The position numbers and the translations under genes were made by a program. The notes beneath the pieces are model-generated. The model did not search any database. It was not told the origin of the DNA and saw only the letters and a list, made by a program, of their open reading frames with translations. A stretch of DNA of 15,647 bases from CAZSAL01 sp964604825. GTDB taxonomy: Bacteria; Elusimicrobiota; Elusimicrobia; 2-01-FULL-59-12. Positions 1 through 5,874 of this stretch are shown here, piece by piece (position 1 is the stretch's first letter; every line of letters starts with the position of its first letter). The stretch is from contig CAZSAL010000057.1 of NCBI GenBank assembly GCA_964604825.1, positions 1-15,647 of the forward strand, read 5' to 3'.

Positions 1-253
1 TCTAAATCCAAATTTGTAGACCAATACGTTGATCCTGTGGGAAAAAGCGGAACTTGCTGTTCAACTTCCAGAAGTTAAAATTTCCAAGGATCCGGATGAC
101 AACAAATTCATCGCTACGGCGATTGCCGGTAGCGCTCATCTTCTTGTCACCGGAGACGCAGCGGATCTTCTGCCAATCAAATCCTACGAAAACATACACA
201 TAGTTACGCCTGCCGAATTTTTGGCTCTTCTGCGGACCAGTACAACCCAATAA
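1..253 (+). pseudogene. PIN-domain ribonuclease (toxin-like), 3' part, apparently frameshifted
   Basis: The readable part (from a TTG at 29 to the TAA at 251-253, about 74 codons) is the C-terminal half of a PIN-domain protein. It has the acidic motif DPDDNKFIATA, then a hydrophobic stretch ending in TGD, and the closing segment IVTPAEFLALL. This pattern is typical of COG1569-type PIN proteins, which are Mg-dependent RNases and often toxins of toxin-antitoxin pairs. The frame has a TAG at 17-19, so it does not continue upstream. Another frame over 1-33 reads SKSKFVDQYVD, which resembles the segment that normally precedes this region. A one-base shift near 27-33 would join the two. I therefore read it as a frameshifted gene cut by the window edge. 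A sequencing error is the alternative. No antitoxin gene is visible downstream. Confidence 0.6.
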
Positions 254-336
254 ATGAGTGCGCTATTGGGGTTTGATCCCAAAGCTCACAAATCTCAAAT
301 ATAACGCATCGCACGGGTGTGACCCAACTGAGCAAA

Positions 337-1734
337 CTAGGCGGTTATTTCCCGGATGGCTTCTGTAACAGCGCGGATGACGATCTGGAGTTCCTTGGCG
401 GATATGGCTAGCGGCGGCATGATGACTATAACATCGCCCAGAGGACGCAGCCATACGCCTTTTTGCAGGGCAGCGTCGCAAACCGCCATACCCATGCGCT
501 TCCCCGGTTCGTAAGGAATTCCCCTTTTTTTATCCTTAATCAATTCGATTCCTGCCATAAGCCCGACCTGTCTGATTTCCTTCACATGAGGATGGGCTTT
601 CAACGGTTCCAGGCCCGCAGCAAGCTCCTTCGTACGCTGCCGTATTTTATGCAGCAGCTTTTCTTTCCGGTATAGCTCAAGATTCGCCAGCGCAACAGCG
701 CAGGCAAGAGGATTGGCAGTATAGGTATGGCCATGAAAGAAGTGCTTGAATTCGTCAAACTTCCCCAGGAAAGCACGGTATATCTTTTCGCTTGTAAGCG
801 TGGCAGCAAGAGGCAGGTACCCTCCGGTGACGCTTTTGGCTATGCAGAGCAAATCCGGGGAAACCCCTTCCTGCTCACAGGCGAACATTGTGCCTGTGCG
901 GCCAAATCCTGTTGCCACTTCATCAACGATCAACAGAACGTTGTATTTCCGGCAGAGGCGAGCCACATGCCTGAGATAGCCTTTGGGCATGACCAGCATT
1001 CCGGAAGCTCCCTGTATGAGCGGTTCCATGACAACAGCGGCGATTTCACGGTGATGATTCTTTAAAACCTTCTCAATTTCCCGGGAATCCCCCGGCTTGA
1101 CCTGAAACCCCTTGAATAGAAGTCCGCGGAAACGCTCATGGAACATGTCGACTCCGCCGACGGAAACCGAACCCAGAGTATCTCCGTGATATCCTTCTTT
1201 CAGGGAAACGAATTTTGACTTATACGCCTTCCCCCCTTGAGGGGGAAGGATGGGATGGGGGGTTCGTGTTTTCATACTTACATCCCCCCCACCTCCATCC
1301 TCCCCCTCCAGGGGGGAGGAAATTAATTGCAGTTGCCAGTACTGATAAGCCATCTTGAGCGCCACTTCCACCGCAGTGGAGCCGTTATCCGAATAAAAAA
1401 CGCGGGTCAATCCTCTGGGCGCAATTTCAAGGAGACGTCTGGCAAGCAGTATGGCGGGCTCATGTGAAAGCCCCAGGAAGGTGCAGTGGGAAATCTTTTT
1501 CAGCTGGCGGATAATCGCCTGATCCAGTTCTTTGCGATGGTGTCCCCAGACATTGACCCAGAGCGAGGAAACACCGTCTATTACCCTGCGGCCATTCTGA
1601 TCCCTGATCCATACGCCGTCGCCTGATTCGACGACGAACGGCTCGCGACTTTCCCACTCTGTATGCTGTGTGAAGGGATGCCATATGTGGCGCTTGTCCC
1701 AACGGGCTAAACGCGAGCCGGAGAACCGGTTCAT
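337..1734 (-). CDS. bioA: adenosylmethionine-8-amino-7-oxononanoate aminotransferase (BioA) with in-frame repeat insertion
   Basis: PLP-dependent class III aminotransferase of the cytoplasm. It uses S-adenosylmethionine as amino donor to convert 8-amino-7-oxononanoate to 7,8-diaminononanoate, the antepenultimate step of biotin synthesis. Visible landmarks are WHPFTQ (19-24), the cofactor-phosphate segment YSDNGSTAVEVALKMA (114-129), GYHGDTLG (181-188), VDEVATGFGRTG, the presumed Schiff-base lysine in CIAKSVTGGYLPL, and HGHTYTANPLA. The protein has 465 residues. About 33 of these (roughly 137-170, containing SPLEGEDGGGG and PPQGGK) are encoded by an inverted repeat that also occurs near bioF. 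Without them it has the usual length of about 430. The insert lies between the helix ending YQYWQLQ and SKFVSLKEGYHGD, probably on the surface, and all recognised active-site motifs are intact. The gene is last in the operon, and its ATG overlaps the bioD stop (ATGA). Confidence 0.96.
   Translation of the reverse strand: MNRFSGSRLARWDKRHIWHPFTQHTEWESREPFVVESGDGVWIRDQNGRRVIDGVSSLWVNVWGHHRKELDQAIIRQLKKISHCTFLGLSHEPAILLARRLLEIAPRGLTRVFYSDNGSTAVEVALKMAYQYWQLQLISSPLEGEDGGGGDVSMKTRTPHPILPPQGGKAYKSKFVSLKEGYHGDTLGSVSVGGVDMFHERFRGLLFKGFQVKPGDSREIEKVLKNHHREIAAVVMEPLIQGASGMLVMPKGYLRHVARLCRKYNVLLIVDEVATGFGRTGTMFACEQEGVSPDLLCIAKSVTGGYLPLAATLTSEKIYRAFLGKFDEFKHFFHGHTYTANPLACAVALANLELYRKEKLLHKIRQRTKELAAGLEPLKAHPHVKEIRQVGLMAGIELIKDKKRGIPYEPGKRMGMAVCDAALQKGVWLRPLGDVIVIMPPLAISAKELQIVIRAVTEAIREITA
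1227..1321. repeat. Inverted hairpin-arm pair A, inserted in frame in bioA
   Basis: Two inverted arms flank a spacer of about 17 bp. The left arm (1227-1264) has a stem CCTTCCCCC/GGGGGAAGG followed by the tail ATGGGATGGGGGGTT. The right arm (1282-1321, read on the minus strand) has a stem CCTCCCCC/GGGGGAGG and the tail ATGGAGGTGGGGGG. The same two arm types occur as pairs at 2419-2497 and 3637-4031. The pair adds a multiple of three bases without a stop codon to bioA. The spacer contains ATGAAAAC, which is also the start of the DUF559 gene in pair C, but its orientation relative to arm type is reversed, so this may be chance. Confidence 0.9.
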
Positions 1735-2414
1735 AGTCCTGTCAATCTTCTCAAATCTTTTATTAACCGCGGCAGTTTTTTAAGCGCTGAGGCGGCGGCA
1801 GACGGCTCGATAGAGCGGAGCTTCTTTAGCTCGCCTAGAAGCGGAACGGAAAGATGATCTTCGAGCGCTTCGGGGTTGCTCAGTTCTGCCGTGCCCCGCG
1901 GTCCGAAACCGTTAATCAGAACGCCCATGACTTCCACTTTGGATTTATCCAGAGCATCCAGAGTCAGCAGCGTGTGGTTCAGCATTCCCAGACGATTAGC
2001 AGCCACAATAATGGTCGGCAGGCGCAGGGCGTGAATTAAATCAACGACATAAGTGGATTCACCGAGCGGGACCTTAACGCCGCCTATGCCTTCTACAACG
2101 ACCATGTCGTAATGTTTCTGGAGATACCAGTAAGCGCTGTAGATCTTGTCCATTTCCACGCGCCTGCGCTCAAGAGCGGCGGCCACAGAAGGGGCAAGAG
2201 GCGCTTTAAAGTGCATCGGATTAATAACGCTCAGCGATTCTTTGATTCCAGCGGCTTGAAGCAGAATCCCGGCGTCATTGCGGTCGCCTGAAGCCAGCGG
2301 CTTCATGGGCGCAACTTTCACGCCCCAGGATTTAAGAAGCGCTATGATCCCGCCCGCGACTACGGTTTTCCCAACGCCTGTATCGGTACCTGTGATGAAA
2401 AGTCCTTTAGTCAT
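1731..2414 (-). CDS. bioD: dethiobiotin synthetase (BioD)
   Basis: ATP-dependent carboxylase that closes the ureido ring of 7,8-diaminononanoate with CO2 to give dethiobiotin; it acts in the cytoplasm, usually as a dimer. The 227-residue protein is full length. It shows the P-loop GTDTGVGKT (9-17, Lys16), the MKPLASG segment (Lys38) that contacts carbamate and phosphate, and the acidic VEGIGGVKVPL motif (Glu108). ANRLGMLNHTLL and VLINGF match the later nucleotide-binding strands. The family usually has EGAGG, so the Ile110 variant is minor. The ATG overlaps the bioF stop (ATGA), and its own stop overlaps the bioA start. The strong Shine-Dalgarno GGAGG just upstream lies inside repeat pair B, so its translation start signal is supplied by the repeat. 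Confidence 0.97.
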   Translation of the reverse strand: MTKGLFITGTDTGVGKTVVAGGIIALLKSWGVKVAPMKPLASGDRNDAGILLQAAGIKESLSVINPMHFKAPLAPSVAAALERRRVEMDKIYSAYWYLQKHYDMVVVEGIGGVKVPLGESTYVVDLIHALRLPTIIVAANRLGMLNHTLLTLDALDKSKVEVMGVLINGFGPRGTAELSNPEALEDHLSVPLLGELKKLRSIEPSAAASALKKLPRLIKDLRRLTGL

Positions 2415-3628
2415 CTGACCTCCTCCCTCCTTGATGGGGAAGATGGAGGCGGGGGATTACCCCCCATCCCACCCTTCCCCCTCAAGGGGGGAAGGGGTTT
2501 ATCGAGAACTTCCATCAATCGATACACATCAGCCTCCGTATGATCCGCGGTAACAGAGAACCTTATCCGGCATTCGCCTGAATGCACGGTGGGCGGCCGG
2601 ATTGCCGGTGCATAAATTCCCGCCTGCATCAGTCTTTCCGCAGTTTCCAGAGTTTTACCGGTCTCCCCGATAAGCACTGGAATAATCTGGCTTTCTGAAC
2701 CGAGCATATTCCATCCCCGCTTTTTCAGGCCGTTGCGCAAAATCATAGATAATTCCTTCACCCGTTCACGGGGTCCGGCATCTTCCTGAATCAGGCTAAG
2801 CGCCTGCAGCGCAGCGGCAACACAGAGCGGGGAAAGTCCCGTGGAAAATATAAAAGGCCTGGCGCGGTTCACGAGCAGATCGATCACGGGGCTCGAAGCG
2901 CACACAAATCCTCCCTGGGAACCAAGCGCTTTGGATAATGTTCCGACAAGCAGCCATTCAGTATCCAATAATGAAGCTACTCCCCGTCCTTCGTCTCCCC
3001 ATATTCCCAGCGCGTGAGCGTCATCAACCATCCCTACAGCATCATAACGGCGGCACAGGCTCGAAAGTTCTTTCAGGGGCGCGAAATCACCGTCCATGGA
3101 AAAAAGGCCGTCTGTCATCAGCAGGCGCCGCCTGTAGGACCTGGCACGGATCAGCGCTTTTTCCGCAGAAACCGGATCGCTGTGTTCATAAACGAAAAGG
3201 CGCGCGCCGGAAAGCCGCACTGCATCAATCAGAGAGGCGTGGTTCAGACGGTCCGCTATGACTGCATCTCCCTGCCCGGCAAGCGAGGTTACCACGCTCA
3301 GGTTCGCCATATACCCGCTGGGGAAAAGCAGCGCCGCTTCTTTTTTAAGAAAACCTGCCAGCGCGCGTTCCAGCCTGGAATGAATCGCTGTTGATCCGCT
3401 GATCAGCCGCGAGGCCGTGGCTCCCGCCCCCCAGATAACCGCAGCTTCGCGTACGGCTTCGATGACTTTCGGGTGCGTGGCCAGCCCCAGATAATTGTTT
3501 GAAGAAAAGTTAACGTAAGTTTTGCCGGAAATAATAAGGCGGGCCTTGTCGATTTTATCGATGCAGCGCAGCTCGCGGCGCAGGGACCGCGCGGAAAGAT
3601 CCGTCAACTCTCTTTTAATCCAGGTCAT
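2411..3628 (-). CDS. bioF: 8-amino-7-oxononanoate synthase (BioF) with repeat-encoded C-terminal tail
   Basis: PLP enzyme of the alpha-oxoamine synthase family that condenses a pimeloyl thioester with L-alanine, releasing CO2, to form 8-amino-7-oxononanoate. Landmarks are FSSNNYLGLA (41-50), GAGATASRLISGS (67-79), LNHASLIDA with His130, the VDDAHALG motif with Asp202 for the PLP pyridine nitrogen, and the Schiff-base Lys233 in GTLSKALGSQGG. The conserved fold ends near residue 377 (RLMEVLDK). The remaining ~27 residues are Pro/Gly/Ser-rich, read straight through repeat pair B, and look like an acquired tail. The ATG at 3628 is preceded by GGAGG nine bases upstream, which lies inside an arm of the DUF559 element. 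The gene follows the DUF559 stop directly and overlaps bioD by ATGA. Confidence 0.96.
   Translation of the reverse strand: MTWIKRELTDLSARSLRRELRCIDKIDKARLIISGKTYVNFSSNNYLGLATHPKVIEAVREAAVIWGAGATASRLISGSTAIHSRLERALAGFLKKEAALLFPSGYMANLSVVTSLAGQGDAVIADRLNHASLIDAVRLSGARLFVYEHSDPVSAEKALIRARSYRRRLLMTDGLFSMDGDFAPLKELSSLCRRYDAVGMVDDAHALGIWGDEGRGVASLLDTEWLLVGTLSKALGSQGGFVCASSPVIDLLVNRARPFIFSTGLSPLCVAAALQALSLIQEDAGPRERVKELSMILRNGLKKRGWNMLGSESQIIPVLIGETGKTLETAERLMQAGIYAPAIRPPTVHSGECRIRFSVTADHTEADVYRLMEVLDKPLPPLRGKGGMGGNPPPPSSPSRREEVR
2419..2497. repeat. Inverted hairpin-arm pair B at the bioF/bioD junction
   Basis: Two arms meet almost without a spacer. The left arm (2422-2458) carries stem CCTCCCTCC, loop TTGA and tail ATGGAGGCGGGGGATT. 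The right arm (2460-2497, minus strand) carries stem CCTTCCCCC/GGGGGAAGG and a tail ending GGGATGGGGGGT. The arm order matches pair C: the GGAGG-type arm is on the left and the GGGATGG-type arm is on the right. The pair encodes the BioF tail and contains the Shine-Dalgarno of bioD. Confidence 0.88.
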
Positions 3629-3629
3629 A

Positions 3630-3989
3630 TTAAACTTCCTCCCCCCTTGAGGGGGAGGATGGAGGTGGGGGGTTTAATGCTTCAACAATTTTTTCCTTTA
3701 CTCCTTCGATGTTTTCAAAAATCTCATTATTCCAGAACCTTTTGACGTTATAACCACGTTCTCTAAGCCATTGATCTCGATCTTGATCACAAATCGATTC
3801 AGCATGTTGCCCACCATCAAGTTCGATAATAAGTTTCTTTTCCAAACAGACAAAGTCCACAATGTACCTGCCGATTGGATGCTGTCTACGAAAGCGGAGC
3901 CCAAGCATTTGATGCATTCGGAGTTCCTGCCACAAACGTTTTTCAGCGTCAGTAAGATTTCGTCTTAACTGTCTGGCAAAAGTTTTCAT
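3630..3989 (-). CDS. DUF559 protein, Vsr-like endonuclease fold
   Basis: A 119-residue protein of the DUF559 family (PF04480), related to the very-short-patch-repair/PD-(D/E)XK nuclease fold. Visible family features are the N-terminal helix FARQLRRNLTDAEKRLW, RRQHPIGRYIVDFVC with Asp45, the catalytic-type strand LIIELDGGQHAE (Glu56, Asp58, His62), and the C-terminal VKRFWNNEIFENIEGV. It is a complete domain, so DNA cleavage is plausible but unproven. Residues from about 106 (NPPPPSSPSRGEEV) are encoded by the left hairpin arm. The ATG lies one base from the right arm, whose G-rich tail supplies the only plausible ribosome-binding site. It sits in the biotin operon between the ketosynthase and bioF, with no obvious role in biotin synthesis. 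I infer it is a passenger, or the enzyme that acts on the surrounding repeats. Confidence 0.88.
   Translation of the reverse strand: MKTFARQLRRNLTDAEKRLWQELRMHQMLGLRFRRQHPIGRYIVDFVCLEKKLIIELDGGQHAESICDQDRDQWLRERGYNVKRFWNNEIFENIEGVKEKIVEALNPPPPSSPSRGEEV
3637..3674 (+). repeat. Hairpin arm C-left (GGAGG-type)
   Basis: The stem CCTCCCCC/GGGGGAGG closes over a short CTTGA loop and is followed by the tail ATGGAGGTGGGGGGTT. It encodes the last residues of the DUF559 protein. On the minus strand it supplies the GGAGG Shine-Dalgarno of bioF, nine bases before the ATG. Confidence 0.88.
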
Positions 3990-3990
3990 T

Positions 3991-4031
3991 CACCCCCCAT
4001 CCCCACCTTCCCCCTCAAGGGGGGGAAGGAG
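3991..4031 (-). repeat. Hairpin arm C-right (GGGATGG-type)
   Basis: Read on the minus strand, the stem CCTTCCCCC/GGGGGAAGG is followed by a tail ending GGGGATGGGGGGTGA, immediately before the DUF559 ATG at 3989. It is the inverted partner of the arm at 3637-3674. Confidence 0.88.
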
Positions 4032-4042
4032 TCTAAATAGGA

Positions 4043-5149
4043 TCATCCTCTGCTTACCACCAGCGAAGCAATGGGGCCGCCGAAGCCGAAGGAAAGCGAC
4101 AATGCGTGATCGAATTTTGCCCTGTGGCCCTCAAGCGGCGTGTAATCCAGCGGGCAATCGGGATCCACATGGCTGAGATGGAGCGTCGGCGGTATGAACT
4201 GACTGCGCAGAGCCAGCACCGTATATATAAATTCCACGCTCCCGGCAGCGCCCAGCATGTGCCCTGTGCTCGATTTTGTTGCCGAAATCATCAGTTTTTG
4301 AGCGTGGCTGCCGAATGCCTTCATCAGCGCCTGAGTCTCAATACGGTCATTCAGCCTGGTAGCCGTCCCGTGCGCGTTAACATGTCCTACCATCCTCGCT
4401 GAAAGCGACCTGTGTCCCAGTGATTTCTGGATAACATCCGCTATAAACTGCCCGCTGGAATTAAAAGCGATGGCATTATTGGGATCTGTTCCAAGCCCCC
4501 AGCCGGAAAGAAGCGCAAGCGGCTCCTGACCACGCGCACGGGCGTTTTCCACAGTTTCAAGCACAATCGCCCCCGCCCCTTCGCCGAAAACAAACCCTGA
4601 CCGCCTGCTGTCAAAGGGACGCATCCATGATTCTTTGGTCAAAACACCCATCTGTTGAAAACCCGCCTGGATGAGAGCATTTGGATACGGTTCTACGGAT
4701 CCGGCGACCACGGCATCGCACAAGCCCTGCTCGAGCCATGAGGCGGCCATTGCCACCGAATAAGCTCCGGTGGCGCACGCTGCGATCACATTGCGCGACT
4801 CACCGGAGAAACCGAATTGCTCTTTAATCCATTGGTTGATGGCATCAGGCGGGACCACCCTTCCATCCGGACCTTCCACAGATAAAAATAAGGGTTTGGA
4901 AGCGCTGAAGGTACAGCCAAAACGCTGGGGATCAACCCCCCTGAGCTTTTCCCCATCCAACAGTCCCGCGCCGGCCAGAGCTTCTTTAACCGCTTTCAAA
5001 GAAAGTTCCTGGGTGCGCGGCCAGCCGGCAATTATTTCCTGAGACCTTTCATGACTTTCCGCCTGACGCAGAGCCTTCCAGTTGGCTTCTATGCCGTCGC
5101 CCAGAAGCGAACAGACTCCCATCCCGGTTATGGCGATCTCTACGGACAT
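4043..5149 (-). CDS. beta-ketoacyl-ACP synthase (KAS I/II-like) of the biotin operon
   Basis: Thiolase-fold condensing enzyme that joins an acyl chain to malonyl-ACP with loss of CO2. The 368 residues start at MSVEIAITGMGVCS; this ATG overlaps the ketoreductase stop as TGATG and has GAGGA upstream. The frame stays open further upstream, but that part is only the antisense-frame reading of the neighbour. The Cys-His-His triad and its lysine are present: Cys125 in AACATGAYS, His260 in VNAHGTAT, Lys292 and His297 in TKSSTGHMLGAAG. FGFGG (354-358) closes the fold. It is about 40 residues shorter than FabF, missing material before the active cysteine where chain-length and dimer contacts lie. Placement between bioB and bioF suggests elongation of a pimeloyl precursor rather than bulk fatty acid synthesis. 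No ACP, dehydratase or enoyl reductase gene is adjacent. Confidence 0.9.
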   Translation of the reverse strand: MSVEIAITGMGVCSLLGDGIEANWKALRQAESHERSQEIIAGWPRTQELSLKAVKEALAGAGLLDGEKLRGVDPQRFGCTFSASKPLFLSVEGPDGRVVPPDAINQWIKEQFGFSGESRNVIAACATGAYSVAMAASWLEQGLCDAVVAGSVEPYPNALIQAGFQQMGVLTKESWMRPFDSRRSGFVFGEGAGAIVLETVENARARGQEPLALLSGWGLGTDPNNAIAFNSSGQFIADVIQKSLGHRSLSARMVGHVNAHGTATRLNDRIETQALMKAFGSHAQKLMISATKSSTGHMLGAAGSVEFIYTVLALRSQFIPPTLHLSHVDPDCPLDYTPLEGHRAKFDHALSLSFGFGGPIASLVVSRG

Positions 5150-5874
5150 CAAAAAATCCTCGAATCCGCACTCAGTATCTGTCCGGATATACTCTGGTTT
5201 TCCGCTACCTGACGCACGAACGCCGCCAGATCTTCGTAGCGGGTGAAATGTCCCATTACGTGTTCGGCAATTACCTTTTCTTTCAGTTCCCGGGGCATCG
5301 CCGCGGACATATCCGTCTCGTGAAACCCGGGAAGTACCGCGTTCACGCGGATGCCCAGCCGCCCCAGTTCTCTGGCCGCTCCCTTGGTCAGACCTATGAG
5401 CCCCGCCTTGGCCGCGGCGTAATTGGCATTGCCAACACCGCCGCGGATTCCGACAATCGATGCGATGTTTATGATGGCTCCGGATTTTTGTTCCACCATG
5501 ACCCGGGACGCCTCGCGCAGGCACCAGAATGCTCCGGAAAGATTAACGTCGACTACGTCGTTCCATTCCCCGTTTGTCATTTTGAGGATCGTCCGGTCCC
5601 GGTTTATGCCCGCGTTATTGATCAGCACATCCAGCCGCTTCCAGCGCTGGATGAAAGCGTCCATCATCTGCCGGACTTTGAGTGAATCACGGACGTCGGC
5701 CTGGAATACGGCAGTTTCCTTGTTCCCCACGGAATTGATCGCTTTCTCGACGGCTCTTGCCTGATCAATTTGCTCCCGGCAGTTAATCCCCACGGCATAA
5801 CCCGCAGTTCCGAAAGCTTTGGCCAGTTCGGCGCCTATCCCCCGCGAACTTCCGGTGATAAGAACAGTTTTCAT
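5149..5874 (-). CDS. 3-oxoacyl-ACP reductase (FabG-like SDR) of the biotin operon
   Basis: Short-chain dehydrogenase/reductase that reduces 3-oxoacyl thioesters, most probably with NADPH. It has 241 residues, normal for FabG. Visible motifs are the cofactor-binding TGSSRGIG (7-14), NNAG (86-89), catalytic Asn111 in VNLSGAF, Ser139, Tyr152 and Lys156 in the order S-Y-x3-K (NYAAAKAG), and the PGFxxTDM segment. The end, SGQILSADS, replaces the usual TGQVLxVDGG, so the C-terminus is somewhat divergent. AAGGAG lies ten bases before the ATG, and the start overlaps the bioB stop as ATGA. The enzyme is paired with the following ketosynthase, so I infer that both make intermediates of the pimeloyl chain. 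A housekeeping FabG role cannot be excluded from this window. Confidence 0.92.
   Translation of the reverse strand: MKTVLITGSSRGIGAELAKAFGTAGYAVGINCREQIDQARAVEKAINSVGNKETAVFQADVRDSLKVRQMMDAFIQRWKRLDVLINNAGINRDRTILKMTNGEWNDVVDVNLSGAFWCLREASRVMVEQKSGAIINIASIVGIRGGVGNANYAAAKAGLIGLTKGAARELGRLGIRVNAVLPGFHETDMSAAMPRELKEKVIAEHVMGHFTRYEDLAAFVRQVAENQSISGQILSADSRIF

Larger units (their letters stand above)
3637..4031 (-). mobile_element. Putative DUF559-coding palindromic element (pair C)
   Basis: A 395-bp unit consists of two inverted hairpin arms (3637-3674 and 3991-4031) bracketing one DUF559 gene. Apart from this unit only about 19 bp separate the ketosynthase stop (4043) from the bioF start (3628). 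Every other junction in the operon is an ATGA or TGATG overlap, so the unit looks like an insertion that separated two formerly coupled genes. A possible TAAA direct repeat flanks it (3631-3634 and 4034-4037), but four bases are weak evidence. That it is mobile is inference from three same-type arm pairs within 2.8 kb. No classical transposase is present. Confidence 0.6.

Noticed and set aside
266..282. TTGGG/CCCAA hairpin as terminator between the PIN remnant and bioA
   Set aside because: The stem is only five base pairs and has no T-tract on either strand.
3698..3904. Second minus-strand reading frame inside the DUF559 gene
   Set aside because: It overlaps the DUF559 reading entirely and shows no recognisable domain.
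1227..4031. CRISPR array
   Set aside because: The repeats are inverted, unevenly spaced and partly coding. There are no regular direct repeats or cas genes.
5150..5524. Long N-terminal extension of the ketosynthase frame
   Set aside because: The extension lies wholly over the ketoreductase in another frame, has a Gly/Arg-rich composition typical of shadow translation, and the family N-terminus begins at MSVEIAITG.
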